DNA of 21,629 bases from assembly GCF_046480435.1 (NCBI RefSeq), contig NZ_PKGC01000122.1; one strand, 5' to 3'. The notes under the pieces are model-generated. The model was not told the origin of the DNA and searched no databases. It saw nothing but the letters and a program-made list of their open reading frames with translations. Below are positions 14,531-21,629 of the stretch, in pieces. This DNA is from Limnospira platensis. GTDB lineage: Bacteria; Cyanobacteriota; Cyanobacteriia; Cyanobacteriales; Microcoleaceae. A program made the translations under genes and the position numbers. Position 1 is the first letter of the stretch; each line of letters starts with the position of its first letter.

Positions 14531-16420
14531 ATGCCTAAGTTAGAGCAACGTTTTGATTACGTCAAAATTGGGTTAGCGTCTCCAGAACGCATCCGACAAT
14601 GGGGGGAACGTACTTTACCTAACGGTCAAGTGGTAGGGGAAGTTACGAAACCGGAAACTATTAATTACCGGACTTTGAAGCCGGAAATGGATGGGCTGTT
14701 CTGTGAGCGTATTTTTGGACCGGCTAAGGACTGGGAATGTCACTGTGGTAAATATAAACGAGTCCGACATCGGGGTATTGTCTGCGAACGTTGCGGGGTA
14801 GAAGTTACAGAATCGCGGGTGCGACGACATCGCATGGGCTTTATTAAACTGGCGGCTCCGGTGACTCATGTTTGGTATCTCAAGGGTATTCCTAGCTATA
14901 TGGCGATTTTGCTGGATATGCCTCTGCGAGATGTGGAACAGGTGGTTTATTTTAATGCCTATGTGGTATTAAATCCGGGGAATGCTGATAATCTCTCCTA
15001 TAAACAACTGTTGCTGGAAGAACAGTGGCTGGAAATTGAAGAACAAATTTACGCGGAAGAAGGCGAACTTGTTGGGGTGGAAGTGGGTATTGGGGCTGAG
15101 GCGATCGCCCGCCTTTTGGAAGATATCCCCCTGGAAGAAGAAGCAGAACGATTGCGAACTGACATTGCTAATGCTAAGGGTCAAAAACGCGCCAAGTTGA
15201 TTAAGCGACTGCGGATCATTGATAACTTTATCGCCACCAGTTCTAAAACTGAATGGATGGTTTTAAATGTGATTCCGGTAATTCCCCCGGATTTGCGGCC
15301 GATGGTTCAGTTAGATGGGGGTCGCTTTGCTACTAGCGACTTAAACGACCTCTATCGACGGGTGATTAACCGTAATAATCGCCTGGCTCGGTTGCAGGAG
15401 ATTTTAGCGCCGGAAATTATTATTCGCAATGAAAAGCGAATGCTACAAGAGGCGGTAGATGCCCTAATTGATAATGGTCGTCGCGGTCGAACTGTGGTGG
15501 GTGCGAATAACCGACCTTTGAAATCTCTCTCGGATATTATTGAGGGTAAACAAGGCCGCTTCCGTCAAAACTTGCTAGGAAAACGGGTCGATTATTCGGG
15601 TCGTTCGGTCATCGTGGTGGGTCCGAATTTGAAAATGCACCAGTGCGGACTACCTCGGGAAATGGCGATCGAACTTTTCCAGCCTTTTGTGATTCATCGC
15701 TTGATTCGTCAAAATTTGGTCAATAATATTAAGGCGGCGAAAAAGTTGATTCAACGCGGCGATCCGAGTGTTTGGGATGTGTTAGAAGAGGTGATTTCTG
15801 GTCACCCGGTTATGCTTAACCGTGCGCCAACTCTCCACCGCTTGGGAATTCAGGCTTTTGAACCTATCCTGGTGGAAGGAAGGGCGATTAAATTACATCC
15901 CCTGGTCTGTCCGGCTTTTAACGCTGACTTTGATGGAGACCAAATGGCTGTTCACGTTCCTTTGTCTATTGAGGCTCAGGCGGAAGCTCGTTTGCTGATG
16001 TTGGCTAGTAATAATATTCTGTCTCCGGCTACGGGAAGGCCTATTGTGACGCCTTCTCAGGATATGGTTTTGGGTTGCTATTATCTGACTGCACAAAATC
16101 CGAAGGCTGTGCGAGGAAAAGATCGCTATTTCAGTAACTTGGAAGATGCGATCGTTGCCTATAATCACGGTTTGCTGGATTTGCACGCTGAGATTTGGGT
16201 GCGTTTTGATGGGGAGGTTGACCTAGATGAACCTGAACAACTTGACCGAGAGGAAAAGTCTGCTGATGGTAGCCAGACTAAATTATATGTTGGTCACAAA
16301 AGTGGGAATTTGACCAGGAGAGTTAGAGAAGATAAGGAAGGTAAAATGATTTCCCAATATGTGCGGACAACCGCTGGTCGAATTATCTTCAACAAAACCG
16401 TGCTAGATGCTCTGGTTTAA
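14531..16420 (+). CDS. rpoC1: DNA-directed RNA polymerase gamma subunit (N-terminal part of beta')
   Basis: This 629-residue protein matches the N-terminal half of bacterial beta', split off as a separate gene in cyanobacteria and plastids. The start ATG gives MPKLEQRFDYVKIGLASPER. The N-terminal zinc site is CHCGKYKRVRHRGIVCERCG (Cys at about 70, 72, 85 and 88). The lid/rudder region contains RFRQNLLGKRVDYSGRSVI. The catalytic magnesium-binding loop NADFDGD has Asp at 466, 468 and 470. Codons use slightly more T/A-ending forms than rpoB. The protein ends in GRIIFNKTVLDALV, at the expected split point. The 112-bp spacer to rpoC2 contains a strong hairpin. Confidence 0.98.
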   Translation: MPKLEQRFDYVKIGLASPERIRQWGERTLPNGQVVGEVTKPETINYRTLKPEMDGLFCERIFGPAKDWECHCGKYKRVRHRGIVCERCGVEVTESRVRRHRMGFIKLAAPVTHVWYLKGIPSYMAILLDMPLRDVEQVVYFNAYVVLNPGNADNLSYKQLLLEEQWLEIEEQIYAEEGELVGVEVGIGAEAIARLLEDIPLEEEAERLRTDIANAKGQKRAKLIKRLRIIDNFIATSSKTEWMVLNVIPVIPPDLRPMVQLDGGRFATSDLNDLYRRVINRNNRLARLQEILAPEIIIRNEKRMLQEAVDALIDNGRRGRTVVGANNRPLKSLSDIIEGKQGRFRQNLLGKRVDYSGRSVIVVGPNLKMHQCGLPREMAIELFQPFVIHRLIRQNLVNNIKAAKKLIQRGDPSVWDVLEEVISGHPVMLNRAPTLHRLGIQAFEPILVEGRAIKLHPLVCPAFNADFDGDQMAVHVPLSIEAQAEARLLMLASNNILSPATGRPIVTPSQDMVLGCYYLTAQNPKAVRGKDRYFSNLEDAIVAYNHGLLDLHAEIWVRFDGEVDLDEPEQLDREEKSADGSQTKLYVGHKSGNLTRRVREDKEGKMISQYVRTTAGRIIFNKTVLDALV

Positions 16421-16431
16421 GAATAATTGAA

Positions 16432-16472
16432 GGCGGGTTAGGTAGATATTTTATCATTATCTAAAACCCGCC
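16432..16472 (+). other. Strong hairpin in the rpoC1-rpoC2 spacer
   Basis: GGCGGGTT (16432-16439) pairs with AACCCGCC (16465-16472), and TAGATA (16443-16448) pairs with TATCTA (16458-16463) across a small internal loop: 14 base pairs with a 9-nt loop. The 3' flank is GGGTC followed by As, so a rho-independent terminator is unlikely on the plus strand. It begins 11 nt after the rpoC1 stop. An RNA processing or stability role is plausible. Confidence 0.78.
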
Positions 16473-16532
16473 GGGTCAAAAAAACTTCAAGACCACGGCT
16501 TTTTAAATTTTGCACTTTGACTGTGAACTGCT

Positions 16533-19500
16533 ATGTCTGAAAACAAAAAAATCTTCCGCAACCGAGTTATTGATAAGGGTCAACTGAAAAAATTGATGAC
16601 CTGGTCTTTTCTGAATCATGGGAGCGCCGTTACCGCCCAAGTAGCGGATGAATTGAAGGAATTGGGATTTAAATATGCTACGAAAGCTGGGGTTTCAATT
16701 AGTGTTGATGATCTACAAATTCCTCAGTCTAAAAAGGAATTATTAGAGGGGGCAGAAGAGGAGATTCGGCGCACAGAAAGGCGATATACGAAGGGAGAAA
16801 TCACGGAAGTAGAACGTTTTCAAAAAGTAATTGATACGTGGAACGGTACCTCGGAAGCTCTCAAGGATGAGGTGGTGCGGAATTTCCGATCGACCAATCC
16901 CCTGAACTCTGTGTATATGATGGCGTTCTCTGGGGCGCGGGGTAATATCTCCCAGGTGCGTCAATTGGTGGGAATGCGGGGTTTGATGGCAGACCCTCAA
17001 GGTGAAATTATTGACCAGCCTATTAAAACTAATTTCCGGGAAGGACTGACGGTAACAGAATATATTATCTCGTCTTACGGGGCGCGGAAAGGTTTGGTAG
17101 ATACGGCGCTGCGGACGGCAGATTCGGGATACTTGACTAGGCGGTTGGTTGATGTGTCTCAGGATGTGATTCTGCGGGAAATTGACTGCGGTACGGAACG
17201 GGGAATCACGATCGCAGATATGACGGATGGCGATCGCGTTTTGATTCCCCTGAAAGACCGCCTTATGGGTCGGGTCTTGGGTGAGGATGTAAAACACCCA
17301 GAGACAGGGGAAATTATTAGCTTTGGAGAAATCCGCGCTGTTCGCAATCAAGTTGTTTGTGATGACCTAGCGGCGGCTATCTGTAATGCTGGGGTGAAAA
17401 AAGTTTTTGTGCGATCGCCTCTAACCTGTGAGGCGAACAGATCCGTATGTCGCCACTGCTATGGCTGGAGTTTGGCTCATGCCCAAATGGTAGACTTAGG
17501 AGAAGCGATCGGTATTATCGCTGCTCAGTCGATCGGGGAACCGGGAACTCAGTTGACTATGCGGACCTTCCACACCGGAGGGGTATTTACCGCTGAAGCG
17601 GCTGGGGTTCTCCGCGCTCCCTTTGATGGTACTGTCAAATTTCCGAAAACTCTGCGTCTGCGTGCTTTCCGTACCCGACACGGGGATGATTCCTTCCTGG
17701 CGGAAAGTAACGGTTATCTCACCGTGGAAGGGAAAAAGGAAAACAAGCGCATTAATATCAGCCAGGGCTCTACGGTGGTGGTTCACGATGGACAAACCGT
17801 TGAGGCTGACCAAATTATGGTGGAAATTATCGCGGGGGGTCGAACGGCTCGTAAAACTACTGAAAAAGCCACTAAGGACGTAGCCACAGATTTAGCCGGA
17901 GAGGTTAAGTTTGCGGACGTGGTACCAGAAGAAAAACTCGATCGCCAAGGAAATATGACCCGCATCGCTCAACGGGGTGGTTTGCTGTGGGTATTAGCTG
18001 GAGAAGTTTATAACTTACCCCCCGGCGCGGAACCAGCGGTGAAAAATGGCGATCGTGTAGAACCAGGTAGCGTCCTTGCTCAAACTAAACTACAAACCGA
18101 ACATGGTGGCATTGTCCGCATTACCCCTGATAATGGCGATGACCATCAGTCGCCAGTAATGGAAACATCCCTGGATGGAACTCTCACCACCATTGACCCC
18201 GGTGAGGAAAATCCTCTACCACGGGAAATTGAAATTATCACCGCCTCTGTACTTTTAGACCAGGCTTTGGTACGTCTGCAATCAGAGTTGGGACGGGAAC
18301 AATATGTGATTGAAACTAACAGCAATCACCGTTTCTCCCTCAAAGTTACACCCGGTAGCAAGGTCGAAAATCATGAAGTGATCGCCGAATTGATGGATGA
18401 TAGCTACCGCACCACTACTGGCGGAATCATTAAATACGCTGGCGTGGAAGTTGCTAAACGCTCCAAAGGTAAACAAGGCTATGAGGTAACATCTGGGGGA
18501 ACTCTATTATGGATTCCTGAAGAGTGTCACGAAGTTAATAAGGATATCTCTCTGTTAATCGTTGAAGATGGTCAATATGTCGAAGCCGGAACAGAGGTGG
18601 TTAAAGATATCTTCTGTCAGAGTAAAGGGGTGATTGAAGTTACCCAAAAGAACGATATCCTTCGCGAAATTGTGGTTAAACCAGGGGAATTGCATCTGGT
18701 GGATGACCCGGAAATGGTAATGGCGATCGATGGTCAAATCAAAAACGCCGGAGAAGAAGTTATACCAGGAGTTACAGCCACAGAACTTAATTATGTTGAG
18801 TATGTGGAAACTCCCGAAGGTCCCGCCTTGCTATTGCGTCCGGTGGTGGAATTTAATGTTCCAGAAACTCCCCCCATTCCCTCCCAGGAATCCCTAAATC
18901 AGTCCATCTCCCTGCAAGCAGTACAACGTCTATCCTATAAAGACGGAGAGCGGGTTCGGTCTGTCGAAGGGGTCGAATTGTTGCGTACCCAGTTGGTAAT
19001 TAACATCGGTACCGAAGCACCTCAGTTGGCTGCTGATATTGAGTTGATTCCCGATGAAGATAATCCTGAGATTATGCGCCTCCAATTGGTGATTTTAGAG
19101 TCTTTGGTGATTCGGCGCGATATTATCGCTGATTCCACCCAGGGTAGTACCCGGACTCGGTTACTGGTCCATGATGGTCAGGAAATTGAACCAGGCGCAG
19201 TCGTCACTCGCACCGAAATTCTCGGTAAAGATGGCGGTGTCGTTGGCGGTATTCGCTCCGGTGCTGAAATTCTCCGCCGCTGTCTCATTGTTCGTGACAC
19301 CGATATGATTACCATTCCACTACCGGCTGGTGTCACTCCTACTGTGAAAGTCGGTGAACTGGTAGTAGAAGATTCCGAAATTGCACCAGGGGTCAAATTG
19401 TCCCAATCTGGTCAAGTTGTCTCCATTAACCAGGATGACTCGGAAACGTCAATAGTTCTCCGTATCGGACGACCCTATCGCGTTTCCTCCGGCGCGGTTC

Positions 19501-20624
19501 TGCATTTGAGTGATGGCGATTTGGTTCAACGGGGCGATAATTTGGTGCTTTTGGTTTTTGAGCGACCCAAGACTGGGGATATTATTCAGGGTCTACCTCG
19601 TATTGAGGAACTTCTGGAGGCTCGTAAACCTAAAGAGGCTTGTATTTTGGCTAAACAACCTGGTACGGCTCAGGTAGAGGTTTTTGAGGATTTGGTCCAG
19701 TTGCGCGTGATTGAGTCTGGCGGCGCTGCGACTGAGTATCCCCTGACTCCTGGTCAGACGGTTATTGTCTCTGATGGACAAACTGTTGATGTCGGACAAC
19801 CTCTCACTGATGGTCCGGCTAATCCCCATGAAATTCTGGAAGTGTTCTTTAATTACTATCTCGAACAGGATGGGCTGGTTTATGAAGCTGCTCTCCAGAG
19901 TTTCCAAAAGTGTCAGATTTTCTTGGTTAACGAGGTCCAATCGGTTTATCAATCTCAGGGTATTGATATTTCCGACAAGCATATTGAGGTGATTGTCCGT
20001 CAGATGACCTCTAAGGTTCGCATTGATGATGGGGGTGATACTACTTCTCTTCCCGGAGAGTTGACGGAACTTCGTCAGGTTGAACAGGTCAATGAGGCTA
20101 TGTTTATTACTGGCGGCGCTCCCGCTCGCTATACTCCTGTTCTTTTGGGGATTACTAAGGCTTCTCTCAATACTGACAGTTTTATCTCGGCTGCTAGTTT
20201 CCAAGAGACTACTCGGGTCTTAACTGAAGCTGCTATTGAGGGTAAGTCGGACTGGTTGCGAGGTCTCAAGGAAAATGTCATCATCGGACGACTAATTCCG
20301 GCAGGTAGCGGTTTTAATGCCTATGAAGATGCTGTTTTGGCGGAAGAGCAGGTTATGGATGAGGAACCCTACAACTACCAAGAAGATGATGTTCATAATG
20401 ATGATTTGCGCGAAGATGTAATTCTTGATGACCACTCGGCTCGTGCCTACAGTGACCAAACTATATTCTCTGATGATGAACTCGTAGATGGTGAGGATGA
20501 TGAGGATAATGAGTTTGCTATCAATGATGATTCTGATAATTTCCCTTTAATCGATGATGACGATGAAGAACCTTTCTCGTCTGCTATCATCACTGATGAC
20601 ATCCTTGATGACGACGATTTCTAA
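16533..20624 (+). CDS. rpoC2: DNA-directed RNA polymerase beta' subunit (C-terminal part)
   Basis: This 1,363-residue protein matches the C-terminal half of bacterial beta'. Order: the second zinc site (DCGTERG, then LTCEANRSVCRHCYGW; four Cys), bridge-helix region (GLTVTEYIISSYGARKGLVD, then TALRTADSGYLTRR) and trigger-loop first half (AAQSIGEPGTQLTMRTFHTGG at about 330-350). The large cyanobacterial SI3 insertion of repeated sandwich-barrel hybrid motifs runs from about 351 to 1015 (about 665 residues). The trigger-loop return is GLPRIEELLEARKPKEACIL. The C-terminal helices contain GGAPARYTPVLLGITKASLN and DSFISAASFQETTRVLTEAA. The last 85 or so residues are a disordered, Asp/Glu-rich tail. 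The start ATG follows a 112-bp spacer after rpoC1. An intrinsic terminator lies 28 nt downstream. Confidence 0.98.
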   Translation: MSENKKIFRNRVIDKGQLKKLMTWSFLNHGSAVTAQVADELKELGFKYATKAGVSISVDDLQIPQSKKELLEGAEEEIRRTERRYTKGEITEVERFQKVIDTWNGTSEALKDEVVRNFRSTNPLNSVYMMAFSGARGNISQVRQLVGMRGLMADPQGEIIDQPIKTNFREGLTVTEYIISSYGARKGLVDTALRTADSGYLTRRLVDVSQDVILREIDCGTERGITIADMTDGDRVLIPLKDRLMGRVLGEDVKHPETGEIISFGEIRAVRNQVVCDDLAAAICNAGVKKVFVRSPLTCEANRSVCRHCYGWSLAHAQMVDLGEAIGIIAAQSIGEPGTQLTMRTFHTGGVFTAEAAGVLRAPFDGTVKFPKTLRLRAFRTRHGDDSFLAESNGYLTVEGKKENKRINISQGSTVVVHDGQTVEADQIMVEIIAGGRTARKTTEKATKDVATDLAGEVKFADVVPEEKLDRQGNMTRIAQRGGLLWVLAGEVYNLPPGAEPAVKNGDRVEPGSVLAQTKLQTEHGGIVRITPDNGDDHQSPVMETSLDGTLTTIDPGEENPLPREIEIITASVLLDQALVRLQSELGREQYVIETNSNHRFSLKVTPGSKVENHEVIAELMDDSYRTTTGGIIKYAGVEVAKRSKGKQGYEVTSGGTLLWIPEECHEVNKDISLLIVEDGQYVEAGTEVVKDIFCQSKGVIEVTQKNDILREIVVKPGELHLVDDPEMVMAIDGQIKNAGEEVIPGVTATELNYVEYVETPEGPALLLRPVVEFNVPETPPIPSQESLNQSISLQAVQRLSYKDGERVRSVEGVELLRTQLVINIGTEAPQLAADIELIPDEDNPEIMRLQLVILESLVIRRDIIADSTQGSTRTRLLVHDGQEIEPGAVVTRTEILGKDGGVVGGIRSGAEILRRCLIVRDTDMITIPLPAGVTPTVKVGELVVEDSEIAPGVKLSQSGQVVSINQDDSETSIVLRIGRPYRVSSGAVLHLSDGDLVQRGDNLVLLVFERPKTGDIIQGLPRIEELLEARKPKEACILAKQPGTAQVEVFEDLVQLRVIESGGAATEYPLTPGQTVIVSDGQTVDVGQPLTDGPANPHEILEVFFNYYLEQDGLVYEAALQSFQKCQIFLVNEVQSVYQSQGIDISDKHIEVIVRQMTSKVRIDDGGDTTSLPGELTELRQVEQVNEAMFITGGAPARYTPVLLGITKASLNTDSFISAASFQETTRVLTEAAIEGKSDWLRGLKENVIIGRLIPAGSGFNAYEDAVLAEEQVMDEEPYNYQEDDVHNDDLREDVILDDHSARAYSDQTIFSDDELVDGEDDEDNEFAINDDSDNFPLIDDDDEEPFSSAIITDDILDDDDF

Positions 20625-20652
20625 CACCGTGCCTAATTAGGCAATAAACAAG

Positions 20653-20687
20653 AGTAGAGACAAAGCGTACCTTGTCTCTACTTTTTT
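20653..20687 (+). terminator. Intrinsic terminator after rpoC2
   Basis: AGTAGAGACAA (20653-20663) and TTGTCTCTACT (20672-20682) form a perfect 11-bp stem with an 8-nt loop, followed by a run of six T (20682-20687). It ends the rpo transcript and should insulate the downstream omega-RNA/iscB unit from rpo readthrough. Confidence 0.93.
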
Positions 20688-20761
20688 GTTACGGAAGTTA
20701 TCTTAAGTTTTGTTACGAAAAATTAACAAATGCTGCAAAATTTTTTTGGGGGGGGGAGTGG

Positions 20762-20790
20762 TTGCTTTTTGCTGGGAGTTATGGTATACT
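20762..20790 (+). promoter_or_regulatory. Sigma-70-type promoter upstream of the right omega-RNA
   Basis: TTGCTT (20762-20767), a 17-bp spacer and TATACT (20785-20790), preceded by a TGG extended -10, point toward the omega-RNA and iscB. The predicted start at about 20797 is some 85-105 nt before the guide, so the primary transcript would need 5' processing or trimming. A T7G9 tract (20741-20756) lies immediately upstream, and an AT-only hairpin (AATTAAAA-TAT-TTTTAATT) follows at about 20800. Confidence 0.6.
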
Positions 20791-20882
20791 ACTAAATAAT
20801 TAAAATATTTTTAATTTTAATAATTTAACAAAAATTACGATTATAAAAAAGTATATCTTGATGATATCAGCGTTTCGGTAGA

Positions 20883-20902
20883 CTTGTCAACCTCCAGCAC
20901 TC
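20883..20902 (+). other. Predicted guide segment of the right omega-RNA
   Basis: This is the stretch just 5' of where the two omega-RNA copies start to match (20903). It ends CCTCCAGCACTC and is unrelated to the left guide. Guide position follows the known IscB architecture; exact length and ends are inference. I did not find an obvious second match to it in this window by eye. Confidence 0.5.
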
Positions 20903-21149
20903 TTGCATAAAATCGGGTAATTTCCGGATCCTGCTGGAAATTACTCCTCAAAGGAGATGATCGATGCAGGTCCAGGATTAGACCTACGTTAATGGGGTTA
21001 TGACACCCACAGGTGAACGCCAGCCTGTTGCTCTGTCGTCTATCTTTAAGGAACGAGATGAGTGGATTGGCAATCTCGAGTGAGCTAGACGTAAAAAGCC
21101 CCTTTAACATGACCGAGGCCAACATTACCCCATCTGGGAGATAGCTTAA
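20903..21149 (+). ncRNA. omega-RNA (HEARO-type) scaffold of the right IscB
   Basis: This is the leader between the guide and the iscB ATG. Visible structure: hairpin 1 (GTAATTTC 20917-20924 with GAAATTAC 20937-20944, plus inner pairs), a small CTCC/GGAG hairpin in the variable block, and AGGTC/GACCT (20968-20972 with 20981-20985). A stem about TGGGGT/ACACCCA lies around 20994-21010, and ACAGG/CCTGT near 21010-21028. A long-range CGTCTA/TAGACG (21037-21042 with 21086-21091) encloses CGAGAT/ATCTCG (21054-21059 with 21073-21078). A final CCC-ATCT-GGG hairpin holds the iscB Shine-Dalgarno sequence. An alternative CTATCT/AGATAG pairing (21040-21045 with 21139-21144) could form a pseudoknot-like contact. 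The RNA would bind IscB and direct it to DNA matching the guide. Confidence 0.8.
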
Positions 21150-21216
21150 ATGCCAAATTACCAAAATTACGTTTTTGTGGTTGACACACTGGGGCAACCG
21201 TTAAGTCCCACTCATC
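20903..21216. repeat. Right arm of the long inverted repeat
   Basis: This is the partner of 1-314. Identity is perfect for 20963-21216; a diverged, equal-length continuation covers 20903-20962. The perfect part spans most of the omega-RNA and the first 22 codons of iscB; comparison stops only because the window begins. Confidence 0.93.
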
Positions 21217-21629
21217 GGGCCAGAGCCAGAAAGCTTTTGAAGCAGGGTTTGGCCGCAGTGTTTAGGACTTATCCATTTACAATTATCCTCAAGAAAACTG
21301 TTGAGAACCCGGTCAATGAACCATTACGGCTAAAGTTAGACCCAGGGGCATCAGTGACGGGTATTGCCCTAGTTAATCAGAGTCGGGACACAGTTATCTG
21401 GGGGGCTGAATTGACTCATACAGGAGATAGAATCCGAGCCAAGTTAACTGCACATCGCGTGGTTCGCCGCCACCGTCGTTGCCGAAAAACTCGTTACCGT
21501 CAAGCCCGATTCAATAACAGAAAGCGCGCAGATGGATGGTTGGCTCCCAGCCTCAAACATCGAGTTGAAACCACCTTGACCTGGGTCAATCGACTGATTT
21601 CCTCATGCCCGATAACGGACATATCAATG
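21150..21629 (+). CDS. iscB: IscB RNA-guided HNH nuclease, N-terminal 160 residues (runs off window)
   Basis: The ATG at 21150 has a GGGAG ribosome-binding site (21136-21140) 9 nt upstream. Residues about 7-48 are the PLMP domain (YVFVVDTLGQPLSPTHRARA, then RKLLKQGLAAVFRTYPFTII). Residues 60-75 are RuvC-I (LRLKLDPGASVTGIAL, catalytic Asp64). Residues about 103-127 are the arginine-rich bridge helix that gives these proteins the RRXRR name (HRVVRRHRRCRKTRYRQARF). The text then continues LAPSLKHRVETTLTWVNRLI as in complete IscB proteins. RuvC-II, the HNH domain, RuvC-III and the TAM-interacting region lie beyond the window. IscB is the ancestor-like relative of Cas9 and uses the omega-RNA encoded immediately upstream. 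The frame is uninterrupted to the last base. The bacterial role is thought to involve maintenance of IS200/IS605-type elements; no tnpA is seen here. Confidence 0.9.
   Translation, partial: MPNYQNYVFVVDTLGQPLSPTHRARARKLLKQGLAAVFRTYPFTIILKKTVENPVNEPLRLKLDPGASVTGIALVNQSRDTVIWGAELTHTGDRIRAKLTAHRVVRRHRRCRKTRYRQARFNNRKRADGWLAPSLKHRVETTLTWVNRLISSCPITDISM

Noticed and set aside
1..21629. CRISPR array or tRNA/rRNA gene
   Set aside because: No regularly spaced repeats and no tRNA- or rRNA-like sequence were seen. The only guide-type RNA signals are the two omega-RNAs.

Overview
The window looks like chromosomal DNA of a filamentous cyanobacterium. Evidence: rpoC is split into separate rpoC1 and rpoC2 genes, the gene order is rpsT-tatD-rpoB-rpoC1-rpoC2, the palindrome GCGATCGC (HIP1) recurs in coding DNA, and there is a multi-PAS/GAF hybrid histidine kinase with a cyanobacteriochrome-like GAF domain. 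The abundance of IscB and group II intron sequence would fit an Arthrospira/Limnospira-like genome, but that assignment is inference.

Layout. Both ends of the window carry the 5' part of an iscB gene preceded by its omega-RNA (HEARO RNA), in inverted orientation. At the left, positions 1-67 are the first 22 codons of iscB on the minus strand and 68 to about 314 are its omega-RNA. At the right, about 20903-21149 is the omega-RNA and 21150 to the end is the first 160 codons of iscB. The two copies are identical over 254 bp (1-254 against 20963-21216) and similar for a further 60 bp, after which they diverge. The divergent flanks are where the guides are expected.

Upstream of the left guide, on the same strand, lies a 1.24 kb group II intron (377-1620). 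Its 5' end, exon-binding sites, domain V and domain VI are visible. Its ORF has lost the reverse transcriptase and keeps only the maturase X domain and an HNH domain. Next (1877-7191, minus) is a hybrid histidine kinase of about 1,770 codons: four CBS motifs, GAF, about five PAS domains, a DXCF-type GAF, HisKA, HATPase and a receiver. At least ten indels break it, and one coincides with an ambiguous base (n at 5990) whose removal restores the frame. A universal stress protein gene and hisD follow on the same strand (7426-9219).

The plus-strand half is housekeeping: rpsT, tatD, rpoB, rpoC1 and rpoC2, all intact. Large hairpins sit in both rpo spacers, and a textbook intrinsic terminator closes the cluster (20653-20687). 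A good sigma-70-type promoter (20762-20790) then points into the right omega-RNA/iscB unit.

How the parts work together. RpoB, RpoC1 and RpoC2 form most of the RNA polymerase core, and their genes are probably co-transcribed. The iscB and omega-RNA units form RNA-guided nuclease loci in which one transcript would supply both guide RNA and nuclease message. The group II intron beside the left omega-RNA and the paired 254-bp inverted repeats around an essential 20 kb segment are the most unusual structural features.
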